A DNA stretch of 64,000 bases from Luteimonas sp. MC1750. Lineage in GTDB: Bacteria > Pseudomonadota > Gammaproteobacteria > Xanthomonadales > Xanthomonadaceae. Position 1 is the first letter of the stretch; each line of letters begins with the position of its first letter. Location: NCBI RefSeq assembly GCF_016615955.1, contig NZ_CP067113.1, positions 1,364,001 through 1,428,000 of the forward strand, written 5' to 3'. A program made the translations under genes and the position numbers. The notes under the pieces are model-generated. The model was not told the origin of the DNA and made no database searches. It was given only the letters and a program-made list of their open reading frames with translations. This document shows positions 9,809 through 21,565 of the stretch, in pieces.

Positions 9809-11302
9809 TCAGGCCGCGGCCTTCACCCGTGGCCCTTCCAGCAGCGCGCGCTTCACCATCGACACCACCAGGTCGAGTTCGTCCTCGCCCATCTCGAAGC
9901 GCGGGGTGAAGCGCAGCGAGTTCTCGCCGCCGTGGATCACGCCCAGGCCCTGCTCGCGCAGCCACTCCTCGGTCGAGCCCGCGCCGTAACCCTTGAAGCC
10001 CGGTGCCAGTTCGCACGAGAACAGCAGCCCGGTGCCCTGGACCTTGGTGATCAGCCCGTCCAGCTCCGCCTTCAGCGCCTCGAGCTTCGCCAGCGCCTGC
10101 TCGCCGCGGAGGCGGATGTTCGCGCGCACGGCGGGCGTCACCATCCCCAGCACGGTGACGCCAACGTCGGCCGCACGCGGGTTGCCGGTCATGGTGTTGC
10201 CGTAGGTGCCGCGCTTGTAGATGCCCGCCGTGCGCGCGTTGACCGCGAGCACCGACAGCGGGAACTGGCCGGCGTTGAGCGCCTTGGAATAGGTCTCCAT
10301 GTCCGGCGCTTCCTGGCCCTCGAAGCCCGGGTAGTCGACGATCGACAGCGCGCCGGTGGCGCGCAGGCCGGCCTGGATCGAATCCACCAGCAGCAGCGAG
10401 CCGTGCGCCTTCGTCAGCGCGCGCGCCGCGGCGTAGAAGTCCACCGGCACGCTGCGGCCGGGATCGCCTTCGCCCATGACCGGCTCGAGGAACATCGCCT
10501 CGATGAACCAGCCCTTGGCATCGGCATCCGCGAAGGCCTGCTTCAGCGCCTGGATGTCGTAGGGCGCCACCACCAGCACGCTGTCCTCGTGGCGGTAGCT
10601 GGCCAGCGCGTTTTCGTAGGCCTTGCGGGTGGAATTGGAATACAGCGCCGGGGCTTCGGTGCGGCCGTGGAAGGCGCCCTTGACCACCAGGCGCTTGACC
10701 GTGCGCCCGGCGTGGCGGCCGCCGGCGTCGGTCATGGTCTTGGCGTTGGTGTCGGCGATGCGTGCGGCCAGCGACACCGACTCCGAACCGGAGTTGAGGC
10801 ACATGAAGGCCGCGTACGGGCACGCGCCGGCGGCCTGGCCGATCTCGGCACGCAGCGCGCGGTCCAGCCGCAGCTGCGAGAGGTTCGGGGTCATGATGTT
10901 GGCCAGCGCCTGCGGCTTCGCCATGGCCTCCAGCACCTGCGCGGGCGCGTGGCCGAAGCCGAGCATGCCGTAGCCGCCGGTGTCGTAGAGCACCGCACCC
11001 TTGAGGGTCACGATCCAGGGGCCGCGGGCGGCCAGCGCCACGTAGGGGTTCACGCCATCCTGGGGATAGAAGTTGACGAACCCGGCCTGGACCGCCTGGA
11101 TCTGGGCGTCCTCGTCGAGATCCAGCAGGTCGGCGCAGTCGGCCTCGATGCGCGCGAATTCCGCCGCGGCGGCGTCGATGGCGGCGACCAGGTCGGAGTG
11201 CCCTTCGGCGAAACGCGCGATGGTGGCGTCGTCGAGACCCGTGGTCCGGCGCTGGCCCTTGCGGGCGCGGAGCGGGGCGAGGGCGGTGATGGTGGCGGTC
11301 AT
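9809..11302 (-). CDS. class III PLP-dependent aminotransferase
   Basis: A 497-aa fold-type I aminotransferase of class III (the ornithine / 4-aminobutyrate / lysine aminotransferase group). The cofactor phosphate loop is NSGSES (170-175), the pyridine-nitrogen Asp is Asp307 in LLVDSIQAG, and the Schiff-base lysine is Lys340 in ETYSKALNAG. Most class III enzymes have DEVQ or DEIQ where this one has DSIQ. About 85 residues precede the core fold, making it longer than the usual 400-460 aa. The start has a GGAGGA site six bases upstream. It is divergent from an Lrp/AsnC regulator, which suggests amino-acid control. The substrate is not determinable. Confidence 0.85.
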   Translation of the reverse strand: MTATITALAPLRARKGQRRTTGLDDATIARFAEGHSDLVAAIDAAAAEFARIEADCADLLDLDEDAQIQAVQAGFVNFYPQDGVNPYVALAARGPWIVTLKGAVLYDTGGYGMLGFGHAPAQVLEAMAKPQALANIMTPNLSQLRLDRALRAEIGQAAGACPYAAFMCLNSGSESVSLAARIADTNAKTMTDAGGRHAGRTVKRLVVKGAFHGRTEAPALYSNSTRKAYENALASYRHEDSVLVVAPYDIQALKQAFADADAKGWFIEAMFLEPVMGEGDPGRSVPVDFYAAARALTKAHGSLLLVDSIQAGLRATGALSIVDYPGFEGQEAPDMETYSKALNAGQFPLSVLAVNARTAGIYKRGTYGNTMTGNPRAADVGVTVLGMVTPAVRANIRLRGEQALAKLEALKAELDGLITKVQGTGLLFSCELAPGFKGYGAGSTEEWLREQGLGVIHGGENSLRFTPRFEMGEDELDLVVSMVKRALLEGPRVKAAA

Positions 11303-11393
11303 GGCGGTTCCTCCGGACGTGGCGAGGCCCGGATGGCCGGGCGATTCCCTATCGTATCGGGAGGCGTTCGTCGGTTGGTAGGTGCGATCTGCT

Positions 11394-11414
11394 CGGAAAC
11401 CCTGTGGTTTTCGG
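11394..11414. promoter_or_regulatory. imperfect inverted repeat in the divergent aminotransferase/Lrp promoter region
   Basis: CGGAAACCC and GGTTTTCGG are separated by tgt and pair at seven of nine positions. The site lies 24 bases before the lrp-like start, close to where a -35 box would fall. Its position between a regulator and its divergent metabolic gene makes an operator plausible. Confidence 0.35.
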
Positions 11415-11425
11415 CGGATCGACGA

Positions 11426-11431
11426 TAGAAT
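11426..11431 (+). promoter_or_regulatory. -10-like hexamer TAGAAT, six bases before the Lrp-family ATG
   Basis: TAGAAT is followed by ccggcc and the ATG at 11438. No ribosome binding site is present, so a leaderless mRNA is likely. Confidence 0.45.
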
Positions 11432-11437
11432 CCGGCC

Positions 11438-11869
11438 ATGAAGCTGAGCCCCGCCGACGAAGCCCTGCTTTCGCTGCTGCGCGAGGACGCGCGCATGCCC
11501 ACCGCGGCGATCGCGCGCAGGCTGCAGCTGTCGCGGACCACCGTGCAGAGCCGGATCGAGCGCCTGGAGCGCAGCGGGGTGATCGCGGGCTACACCGTGC
11601 GGGTGGACGACCAGCACGAACGCGAGCGCATCCGCGCGCTGGTCATGATCACCGTGTTCCCCAAGCAGGCGCCGGGCGTGGTCGAGGCGCTGCGCCAGTA
11701 CCCGGGCGTGCGCGCGCTGCATTCGGTCAACGGCGCCTGGGACCTGGTGGCGATGGTGGTGGTGGCGACGATCGGCGAGATGGACGCGCTCACCGACCGC
11801 ATCGGCGCGCTGGATGGCGTGGAACGCACCACCTCGACCCTGCTGCTGTCGACCAAGTTCGAACGTTGA
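11438..11869 (+). CDS. Lrp/AsnC-family transcriptional regulator
   Basis: A 143-aa amino-acid-responsive regulator. The N-terminal helix-turn-helix (about 5-55) reads [37 protein letters not shown], the family signature. The C-terminal RAM/AsnC effector domain (about 65-143) includes [17 protein letters not shown]. It is divergent from the class III aminotransferase, 135 bases away, so this aminotransferase is its most likely target. Seven bases separate its stop from the TTG start of queA. Confidence 0.93.
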   Translation: MKLSPADEALLSLLREDARMPTAAIARRLQLSRTTVQSRIERLERSGVIAGYTVRVDDQHERERIRALVMITVFPKQAPGVVEALRQYPGVRALHSVNGAWDLVAMVVVATIGEMDALTDRIGALDGVERTTSTLLLSTKFER

Positions 11870-11876
11870 GGCCCGC

Positions 11877-12908
11877 TTGAAGAAGTCCGATTTCGCCTTC
11901 GACCTGCCGCCGGCACTGATCGCGCAGGTGCCGCTTCCCGAGCGCTCGGCGAGCCGCATGCTGGTGGTCCCGCCCGGCGACGCCGGCCATGGCGACCACC
12001 AGGTGCGCGACCTGCCCGACTTCCTGCGCGCGGGCGACCTGCTGGTGTTCAACGACACCCGGGTGATCCCGGCGCGCCTGTTCGGGTGCAAGCAGGGCAG
12101 CGGCGGGCGGGTCGAGATCCTGATCGAGCGGCTGCTGCCGGGCAACGAGGCGCGCGCCCAGGTCGGCGCCAGCAAGACGCCCAAGCCCGGCAACCTGATC
12201 GAGCTCGACGCCGGCGGCGTGGCCGAGGTGGTGGGGCGCGACGGCGGCTTCCACCACCTGCGCTTCCATGTCGACGGGGCGCTGCAGTCCTGGCTGGAGA
12301 AGGCCGGGCGGATGCCGCTGCCGCCCTATATCCAGCGCGACCCCGGCGCCGACGACGCCGAGCGCTACCAGACCGTGTTCGCGCGCGAGGCCGGCGCGGT
12401 GGCCGCGCCCACCGCGGGCCTGCACTTCGACCAGGCGCTGCTCGACGCGCTGCACGCGCGCGGGGTGCAGGCCGGCCACGTCACCCTGCACGTGGGTGCC
12501 GGCACCTTCCAGCCGATGCGCGTGGACGACGTGCGCGAGCACCGCATGCACAGCGAGTGGATCAACGTCGGCGCGGCTCTGGTCGAGCAGGTGCGGCGCA
12601 CGCGCGCCGCTGGCGGCCGGGTGGTGGCCGTGGGCACCACGGTCATGCGTGCGATGGAATCGGCGACGGTGGAGGGCGTTCTGCACCCCTTCGCCGGCGA
12701 AACCGCGATCTTCATCGTGCCCGGCTACCGGATCACCTCCGCCGACATCCTGCTGACCAACTTCCACCTGCCGGAATCGACGCTGCTGATGCTGGTGTCG
12801 GCCTTCGCCGGGCGCGAGCGGGTGCTGGCGGCGTATGCGCACGCGGTACGCGAGCGCTACCGGTTCTTCTCCTATGGCGACGCGATGTTGCTCCATCGCA
12901 ACGATTGA
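11877..12908 (+). CDS. queA: S-adenosylmethionine:tRNA ribosyltransferase-isomerase
   Basis: Adds and rearranges the ribosyl group of SAM onto preQ1-modified tRNA to make epoxyqueuosine. The TTG start is chosen because it gives the conserved N terminus [11 protein letters not shown] and has a TTGAGG site five bases upstream. The resulting 343 aa is the usual length. Family motifs include [17 protein letters not shown](Q) near 143, [19 protein letters not shown] and TTVMRAMES. Its pathway partner tgt lies 4 kb downstream, separated by an iron transporter operon. Confidence 0.96.
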   Translation: MKKSDFAFDLPPALIAQVPLPERSASRMLVVPPGDAGHGDHQVRDLPDFLRAGDLLVFNDTRVIPARLFGCKQGSGGRVEILIERLLPGNEARAQVGASKTPKPGNLIELDAGGVAEVVGRDGGFHHLRFHVDGALQSWLEKAGRMPLPPYIQRDPGADDAERYQTVFAREAGAVAAPTAGLHFDQALLDALHARGVQAGHVTLHVGAGTFQPMRVDDVREHRMHSEWINVGAALVEQVRRTRAAGGRVVAVGTTVMRAMESATVEGVLHPFAGETAIFIVPGYRITSADILLTNFHLPESTLLMLVSAFAGRERVLAAYAHAVRERYRFFSYGDAMLLHRND

Positions 12909-12921
12909 TCCGGGTGTTGTC

Positions 12922-12940
12922 GAGTATCATTCTCATTAAG
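12922..12940. promoter_or_regulatory. Fur-box-like operator
   Basis: On the minus strand the site reads CTTAATGAGAATGATACTC, close to the Fur consensus built from GATAAT repeats (about 12 of 19 positions by eye). It is conspicuously AT-rich in this high-GC sequence. It lies 39-57 bases before the iron-binding protein gene, where iron-loaded Fur would block transcription. Confidence 0.65.
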
Positions 12941-12978
12941 CGGCCCGGCCGCGCTCGTGCCCGCCACAGGAGTTGTCC

Positions 12979-14097
12979 GTGAACCCTTCATTCCGCCTGC
13001 CCCGCGCCGCGCTCGCCAGCGCCTGCGCCATCCTCCTGCTCGCCGCGTGTGGCGGCAGCCAGCCCGCGGCCGATGCCGACGCCAGCGCGGCGGCCACCGG
13101 CACGGCGTCGACCGATGCCCCGGCCGCTGCGCCGGCCTCGGGCGGCGAGGTCAACCTCTACACCACCCGCGAGCCGGGCCTGATCCAGCCGCTGCTGGAC
13201 GCGTTCACCGCCAGCTCCGGCATCCGGGTCAACACCGTGCTGCTCAAGGACGGCCTGCTCGAACGCCTGGGCGCCGAGGGCGAGCGCTCGGTGGCCGACG
13301 TGCTGATGGTGGTCGACACCGGCAACATGCTCGACCTGGTCGAGGCTGGCCATACCCAGCCGCTGCAGTCCGCGGCGCTGGAATCGGCCATCCCGGAACA
13401 CCTGCGGGGCGGTGACGACCAGTGGTTCGCGATGAGCCTGCGCGACCGCGTGCTGTACGCGCACAAGGACCTCGACCTCGAGGGCTTCCACTACGAGGAC
13501 CTGGCCGACCCGAAGTGGAAGGGCAAGGTCTGCATCCGCTCCGGCCAGCATCCGTACAACACCAGCCTGTTCGCGGCGATGATCGCCCACCACGGCGCGG
13601 CGCAGACCGAGACCTGGCTGCGCGGCGTCAAGGCCAACCTCGCGCGCAAGGCCGCCGGCGGCGACCGTGACGTGGCCCGCGACATCCTCGCCGGCATCTG
13701 CGACATCGGCATCGCCAACGCCTACTACGTCGGCCGCATGAAGAACGCCGAGCCGGGCTCCGAGCAGCACCAGTGGGGCGAGGCGATCAAGGTCATCCGC
13801 CCGACCTTCGACGTCGACAACGGCGGCACCCACGTCAACATCAGCGGCGCGGCCCTGGCCCGCCACGCGCCCAACCGTGACAACGCAGTGGCGCTGATGG
13901 AATACCTGGTGTCCGACGAGGCGCAGAGCCTGTATGCGCGCGCCAACTACGAATATCCGGTGAAGGCCGGCGTCGAACTCGACCCGGTGGTCGCGAGCTT
14001 CGGCGAGCTCACCGTCGATCCGCTGCCGCTGACCGAGGTGGTGGCCAACCGCCGCGAGGCCAGCGCGCTGGTCGACAAGGTCGGCTTCGACAACTGA
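12979..14097 (+). CDS. fbpA: ferric-iron ABC transporter, substrate-binding lipoprotein
   Basis: A 372-aa solute-binding protein. The GTG start has an AGGAG site six bases upstream and yields the lipobox LLAACGG (Cys24). An Ala/Thr-rich linker then leads to the binding domain starting at VNLYTTREPGLIQPLLDAF, the FbpA/FutA/IdiA family opening. The paired tyrosines in GIANAYYVGRM correspond to the family's Fe(III) ligands. WKGKVCIRSGQHPYN contains a cysteine also seen in relatives. Located just after a Fur-box-like site and followed by permease and ATPase genes. Confidence 0.9.
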   Translation: MNPSFRLPRAALASACAILLLAACGGSQPAADADASAAATGTASTDAPAAAPASGGEVNLYTTREPGLIQPLLDAFTASSGIRVNTVLLKDGLLERLGAEGERSVADVLMVVDTGNMLDLVEAGHTQPLQSAALESAIPEHLRGGDDQWFAMSLRDRVLYAHKDLDLEGFHYEDLADPKWKGKVCIRSGQHPYNTSLFAAMIAHHGAAQTETWLRGVKANLARKAAGGDRDVARDILAGICDIGIANAYYVGRMKNAEPGSEQHQWGEAIKVIRPTFDVDNGGTHVNISGAALARHAPNRDNAVALMEYLVSDEAQSLYARANYEYPVKAGVELDPVVASFGELTVDPLPLTEVVANRREASALVDKVGFDN

Positions 14098-14106
14098 TCC
14101 GGCGGC

Positions 14107-15830
14107 ATGGCGGCGACGGGAATGCCAGCGGGTGTGCTGCACCCGGTCGTCCACGGCGTGCCCCGTCGTGGCTTCGGCCGGCTGTTGCCCGAAGGGCCCT
14201 GGCAGTGGGCCGCGGTGGCGATCGCGGCGCTGGTGCTGCTGCCCTTGGCCTCGCTGGCCTGGACCGCGCTGCAGGGCGGGCAGGAGGGGCTGTGGACCCA
14301 CGTTGCGCGCTATGTCCTTCCCGGGGCGGTGCGCAACACGCTGGCGCTGCTGCTCGGCGTCGGCGCGCTGGTGGTGGCGATCGGCACCGGCGCGGCCTGG
14401 CTGGTCACCGCGTTCGACTTCCCCGGGCGGCGCACCGTCGCCTGGGCGCTGCTGCTCCCGCTGGCGGTGCCGACCTACATCGTCGCCTTCGCCTACCTGG
14501 ACCTGCTGCATCCATTGGGTCCGGTGCAGGGCCTGGTGCGCGACCTGCTGGGACATGAGAGCCCGCGTGACTTCCGCCTGCCCGACATCCGCGGCCTGGC
14601 CGGCTGCATCGTCCTGCTGGGCTTCGTGCTCTATCCCTACGTCTACCTGACCACGCGCGCGATGTTCATGACCCAGGCCGCCGGCCTGCTGGACGCGGCG
14701 CGCACCCTGGGGGCGACTCCGCTGCAGGTGTTCCGGCGCGTGGCGCTGCCGCTGGCGCGGCCGGCGATCGCGATCGGCACGGCCCTGGCGCTGATGGAAG
14801 TGCTCAACGACATCGGCGCATCCGAGTTCCTCGGGGTGCAGACGATGACCGTCGCGGTCTACACCACCTGGGTGACGCGCTCGGACCTGCCCGGCGCGGC
14901 GCAGATCGCGCTGGCGATGCTGGCGATCGTGGTCGCGCTGCTGGCGCTGGAGCGCCATGCGCGGCGGCGGCAGCGCTATGCGGCCGGCGAACGGCCGCGA
15001 CCAATGCGGCCGCGGCGGCTGCGCGGCGGCGCGGCGGCGCTGGCGCTGGCGCTCGGCCTGTTCCCGGTGCTGGTCGGCTTCGTGCTGCCCGCGGGCTACC
15101 TGGCCTGGGAGGCCCTGGAGCGCATCGGCCGCCACGGCGTCTCGCCGCAGCTGCTGGCCAGCGTTGGCAATACCGTGGGCGTGGCGCTTGCGGCGACGGT
15201 GGTGACCCTGGCCGCCGGCCTGGTCCTGGGCTGGTCGATGCGCCTGGCACAGGGCCGCCGGCGGCCCGCCGGCGCGCTGCTTGCGCTGCGCGCCGGCAGC
15301 CTCGGCTACGCGGTGCCGGGCACGGTGCTGGCGATCGGCCTGCTGCTGCCGCTGGCCTGGTTCGACGACGGCGCGAACGCCGTGCTGTCCGGCTTCGGCA
15401 TGACGCCGCGGATGCTGCTGATGGGCTCGGCGTCGGCGCTGGTGCTGGCCTATGCGGTGCGCTTCCTGGCGATCGCCGCCGGCGGCGTCGAATCCGGCCT
15501 CGCGCGCATCCCGCCCAGCCTCGACCAGGCCGCGGCCAGCCTCGGCCACGCGCCGGGCAGCACGCTGCGGCGCATCCACCTGCCGCTGCTGCGCCCGGCG
15601 ATGGCCGCGGCCGCGCTGCTGGTCTTCGTCGACGCGATGAAGGAGCTGCCGGCCACCCTGCTGCTGCGGCCACTGAATTTCGAGACCCTCGCGACCTGGC
15701 TCTATGCCGAAGCCTCGCGGGGCACCTATGAGGAAGGCGCGGTGGCGGCGCTGCTGATCGTCGCCGTCGGCCTGCTGCCGGTGGTACTGCTGGCACGCAC
15801 CGGCGTGCGCTATGGACGGGAGAGGATGGC

Positions 15831-15834
<4 letters not shown>
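14107..15834 (+). CDS. fbpB: ferric-iron ABC transporter, fused double permease
   Basis: A 575-aa inner-membrane protein with about twelve hydrophobic segments arranged as two homologous halves. Each half carries a binding-protein-dependent transport EAA-type loop: DAARTLGATPLQVFRRVALPLARPA (about 197-221) and QAAASLGHAPGSTLRRIHLPLLRPA (about 475-499). This duplicated layout is that of FbpB/SfuB-type iron permeases. It starts 9 bases after the binding protein and overlaps the ATPase start by four bases. Confidence 0.9.
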
Positions 15835-18018
<2,184 letters not shown>

Positions 18019-18027
18019 CCCGCCCAC

Positions 18028-18105
18028 TTGCAGGAGCGGCTACAGCCGCGATCGGCGTCCGGTCCCGGTCGGACCTGGCAATCGCGGCTGTAGCCGCTCC
18101 TACAG
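18028..18105. repeat. inverted pair of REP-like palindromes between tgt and yajC
   Basis: A forward copy (18028-18052, starting ttgc instead of ctgt) and a reverse copy (18081-18105) are separated by 28 bases, which contain a short GGTCC-CGGTC-GGACC hairpin. The copies can pair with each other. It follows the tgt stop closely and may separate tgt from yajC-sec transcription or tune the junction. Confidence 0.85.
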
Positions 18106-18172
18106 GTCGGAGCACGGGCCCAGTGGGCCCGTGGCATACTGTTTCGCTGATTTCCGCATCGGACCGCCCTGA

Positions 18173-18508
18173 ATGAACCTGCTCGACTTCTTCATCGCCC
18201 CCGCCTACGCCCAGGCCGCTCCCGCGGCGCAGAGCCCGCTGAGCATGTTCGCCTTCCCGGTGATCCTGCTGCTGATCATGTACTTCCTGATGATCCGCCC
18301 GCAGATGAAGCGCGCCAAGGAACACCGCGCCATGGTCGAGAAGCTCTCGGTCGGCGACGAGGTGATCACCAGCGGCGGCATCGCCGGCGTGGTGCGCCGC
18401 GTGGGCGACAGCTTCATCACCGTCGAGATCGCCGACAACGTCGAGATCCGCGTGCAGAAGAACGCCGTCGGCAACGTGCTGCCCAAGGGCTCGCTCAAGG
18501 CCGCCTGA
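18173..18508 (+). CDS. yajC: preprotein translocase subunit YajC
   Basis: A 111-aa single-span inner-membrane protein associated with SecDF. The membrane segment is FAFPVILLLIMYFLMI (about 24-39), followed by RPQMKRAKEHRAMVEKLSVGDEVITSGGI, the conserved cytoplasmic core. The ATG is preceded by a CATACT element about 37 bases upstream, a possible own promoter. Confidence 0.97.
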   Translation: MNLLDFFIAPAYAQAAPAAQSPLSMFAFPVILLLIMYFLMIRPQMKRAKEHRAMVEKLSVGDEVITSGGIAGVVRRVGDSFITVEIADNVEIRVQKNAVGNVLPKGSLKAA

Positions 18509-18519
18509 CACCCGCCGGA

Positions 18520-18553
18520 GGCACGGGGCCCGGCGTAAGCGCCGGCCCGTGCC
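18520..18553 (+). other. stable hairpin between yajC and secD
   Basis: GGCACGGG-gc-CCGGCG (18520-18535) pairs with CGCCGG-CCCGTGCC (18540-18553) across a taag loop, giving 14 pairs with one two-base bulge. No U-run follows, so it is not a standard terminator. It could stabilise the mRNA end or tune the yajC:secD ratio. Confidence 0.6.
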
Positions 18554-18613
18554 GACGCCTGCTCCAGAACCCGTCACTCCCGCCCGCGGGACGACCTCGC
18601 GCAAGACCTGACC

Positions 18614-20479
18614 ATGCTCGAATTTCCCCGCTGGAAGTACGTCACCATCCTCCTCGTGGTGTTGCTGGCGACGCTCTACGCGCTGCCGAACATCTACCCG
18701 CAGGATCCCTCGGTGCAGATCACGTCCAACCGCGGCGCCGCCACCGGCGTCGAACTGGACGCGAAGATCGACCAGGCGCTGTCGACGGCCGGCGTGACGC
18801 CGAAGTCGGTCGACACCGAAGGCGAGGGCGAGCGCATGGTCCGGTTGCTGGACCTGGACGACCAGACCCGCGCCGCGGACGCGCTGCGCCCCGTGCTCGG
18901 CGAAGACTACGTGGTCGCGCTCAACCTCGCGTCCACCGTGCCGGACTGGCTGTCCTGGTTCGGCGCCAAGCCGATGCTGCTCGGCCTCGACCTGCAGGGC
19001 GGCGTGCACTTCGTGCTCCAGGTCGACCAGAAGGCCGCGCTGGACAAGCGCCTGGACGCCTACGCCGACGAGGTCCGCGCGATCCTGCGCGACAACCGCA
19101 TCCGCTATGAATCGGTCGAGCGCAACGCCACCGGCACGACCGTGGCCCAGCTGAGCGACGCCGCCGACGCCAACCGCGCGATGACACTGCTGGCCACCGC
19201 GCAGCCGACGCTCCTGCGCGAGGCCGTGGGCAGCCGCATCACCATCCGCGTGCCCGAGACCGAGCTCAACCAGATCTCGGCCGACGCGATCGACCAGAAC
19301 ATCACCACCCTGCGCAACCGCGTCGACGAAGTGGGCGTGGGCGAGCCGGTGATCACCCGCCAGGGCAACGACCGCGTCGTCGTGCAGCTCCCGGGCGTGC
19401 AGGACACCGCCGAAGCCAAGCGCATGATCGGCGCCACTGCGACGCTGGAATACCGCGCGGTGATCGATGGCGACCCCTACGACGCCGTGGCTTCGGGCAG
19501 CGTCCCGCCGGAAGCACGCGTGTACTACCGGCGCGAGACCGGCATCGACGGCAAGCCGATCCCGGTGCTGCTGTCCAAGCGCGTGATCGCGTCGGGCGAG
19601 CAGATGGTCGCCGCACAGTCGACGCTGGACGAGAACGGCATGCCCGCGGTCAGCGTCACGCTCAACAACCTCGGCGGCCAGCGCATGTTCGACTTCACCA
19701 CGGTGAGCGTGGGCAAGCCGATGGCGGTGGTGTACATCGAGCGCGTGCCGCAGGTGACCACGAACGCCGCGGGCGAGGACGTCCGCAGCTTCCGCGTGAG
19801 CGAAGAGGTGATCTCGGTCGCCAACATCAACGGCGTCTTCGGCAAGCAGTTCCAGACCACCGGCCTGGAGAAGGCCGAGGCCGACGGCCTGGCGCGGCTT
19901 CTGCGCTCGGGCTCGCTGGCCGCGCCGATGGACTTCATCGAAGAGCGCATCGTCGGTCCCAGCCTCGGCAAGGAGAACGTGGCGCGCGGCACGACCGCGG
20001 TGCTGTACGCCTTCGTGTTCACCCTGCTGTTCTTCGGCATCTACTACCGGATGTTCGGCCTGTTCACCTGCGTCGCGCTGCTGCTCAACCTCCTGATGGT
20101 GGTCGCGATCATGAGCGTGTTCAACGCGACCATGTCGCTGCCGGGCTTCGCCGGACTTGCGCTGTCGATCGGCATGTCGGTGGACGCCAACGTGCTGATC
20201 AACGAGCGGATCCGCGAGGAGCTGCGCGCGGGCATGCCGCCCAGGGCGGCGATCGCCAACGGCTACGACAAGGCCTCGGGCACGATCTTCGACTCCAACA
20301 TGACCGCGCTGCTCGCCGGCATCGCGCTGTTCGCCTTCGGCACCGGCCCGCTCAAGGGCTTCGCGGTGACCATGGTGATCGGCATCCTGACCTCGGTGTT
20401 CACCGCGGTGACCGTCTCGCGCGGCATCGCCACCCTGGTCTACGGCGGCAAGCGCAAGCTCAAGACCCTGGCCATCTGA
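18614..20479 (+). CDS. secD: protein translocase subunit SecD
   Basis: A 621-aa RND-type protein that uses the proton gradient to complete Sec export. It has an N-terminal membrane segment (about 8-25, VTILLVVLLATLYALPNIYP), a large periplasmic P1 domain containing LGLDLQGGVHFVLQVD, and a C-terminal five-span membrane domain with FGIYYRMFGLFTCVALLLN and SIGMSVDANVLINERIREE. The length matches gammaproteobacterial SecD. It is 16 bases from secF. Confidence 0.97.
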   Translation: MLEFPRWKYVTILLVVLLATLYALPNIYPQDPSVQITSNRGAATGVELDAKIDQALSTAGVTPKSVDTEGEGERMVRLLDLDDQTRAADALRPVLGEDYVVALNLASTVPDWLSWFGAKPMLLGLDLQGGVHFVLQVDQKAALDKRLDAYADEVRAILRDNRIRYESVERNATGTTVAQLSDAADANRAMTLLATAQPTLLREAVGSRITIRVPETELNQISADAIDQNITTLRNRVDEVGVGEPVITRQGNDRVVVQLPGVQDTAEAKRMIGATATLEYRAVIDGDPYDAVASGSVPPEARVYYRRETGIDGKPIPVLLSKRVIASGEQMVAAQSTLDENGMPAVSVTLNNLGGQRMFDFTTVSVGKPMAVVYIERVPQVTTNAAGEDVRSFRVSEEVISVANINGVFGKQFQTTGLEKAEADGLARLLRSGSLAAPMDFIEERIVGPSLGKENVARGTTAVLYAFVFTLLFFGIYYRMFGLFTCVALLLNLLMVVAIMSVFNATMSLPGFAGLALSIGMSVDANVLINERIREELRAGMPPRAAIANGYDKASGTIFDSNMTALLAGIALFAFGTGPLKGFAVTMVIGILTSVFTAVTVSRGIATLVYGGKRKLKTLAI

Positions 20480-20495
20480 CGCGGGCACACGACAC

Positions 20496-21461
20496 ATGAA
20501 CATCTTTCCCCTGCGCCTCATCCCGGCCACCCCGAACATCGACTTCATGCGCCTGCGCTGGGTGTCGGTGGCCGCCTTCGTGCTGCTCACCGTCGTCGCC
20601 ATCGGCGCGATCGCCGGCAAGGGCTTCAACTACGCGCTCGACTTCACCGGCGGCACCGTGGTCGAGCTGCGCTTCCAGCAGCCGGCCAACGTCGACGGCG
20701 TGCGCGAGCGCCTGGCCGACGCCGGCTATCCGGGCGCACAGGTGCAGACCTTCGGCAGCGGCAGCGACCTGCTGGTGCGCCTGCAGCCGCGCGATGGCGA
20801 GACCAGCGCCGAGGCCACCTCGCGCACCGCGACCGAAGTGCTGGAAGCGGCGTCGGTCGAGGGCAACAGCGCCACCATCCAGAGCAGCGCGTTCGTCGGG
20901 CCGCAGGTTGGCCGCGACCTGGCCTGGAACGGCCTGTACGCGGTGCTGTTCGTGGTCGTCGGCTTCCTGATCTACATCGGCTTCCGCTTCGAATGGAAGT
21001 TCGCGGTCGCGGCCATCGTCACCACACTCAACGACGTGCTGATCGTGGCCGGCTGGTTCGCGATCAGCGGCCAGGAGTTCGACCTGACCGTGCTCGCCGG
21101 CCTGCTGTCGGTGATGGGCTTCTCGATCAACGACACCATCGTGGTCTTCGACCGCGTGCGCGAGAACTTCCGCAGCATGCGCGCGCCGCCGATGGAGGTG
21201 CTGAACGCCTCGATCAACCAGACGCTGTCGCGCACGATCATCACCTCGGTGGTGGCCTTCCTGACCGTGCTGGCGCTGTTCCTCTACGGCGGCGGTTCGC
21301 TGGAAGGCATGTCGCTGGCGATGATGGCCGGCATCGTGATCGGCACGCTGTCGTCGATCCTGGTGGCCTGTCCGCTGCTGACCATGGGCTTCCTCAGGGT
21401 CACCAAGCAGGACCTGCTGCCCAAGGCGCGCGACGAAGCCGAGCTCGCCCGCAGGCCCTGA
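20496..21461 (+). CDS. secF: protein translocase subunit SecF
   Basis: The 321-aa partner of SecD. Six membrane spans are visible, with the periplasmic opening ALDFTGGTVVELRFQ and the membrane motifs VVVGFLIYIGFRFEWKFAVA and VMGFSINDTIVVFDRVREN. A factor-independent terminator follows 33 bases after the stop, ending the yajC-secDF unit. Confidence 0.97.
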   Translation: MNIFPLRLIPATPNIDFMRLRWVSVAAFVLLTVVAIGAIAGKGFNYALDFTGGTVVELRFQQPANVDGVRERLADAGYPGAQVQTFGSGSDLLVRLQPRDGETSAEATSRTATEVLEAASVEGNSATIQSSAFVGPQVGRDLAWNGLYAVLFVVVGFLIYIGFRFEWKFAVAAIVTTLNDVLIVAGWFAISGQEFDLTVLAGLLSVMGFSINDTIVVFDRVRENFRSMRAPPMEVLNASINQTLSRTIITSVVAFLTVLALFLYGGGSLEGMSLAMMAGIVIGTLSSILVACPLLTMGFLRVTKQDLLPKARDEAELARRP

Positions 21462-21494
21462 GGCGCTGGCACGGCAGCCACGGCAGCAAACAGG

Positions 21495-21523
21495 AAACCC
21501 CGCCTCGTGGCGGGGTTTTTTTG
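21495..21523 (+). terminator. intrinsic terminator of yajC-secD-secF
   Basis: AAACCCCGCC-TCGT-GGCGGGGTTT followed by a run of T, a near-perfect GC stem with U-tail. The preceding A residues let it work partly in the reverse direction as well. Confidence 0.9.
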
Positions 21524-21565
21524 TGGCTGCTCTCCGGGGGAGGCAACGCGCAGGTGCTGCCTGCT

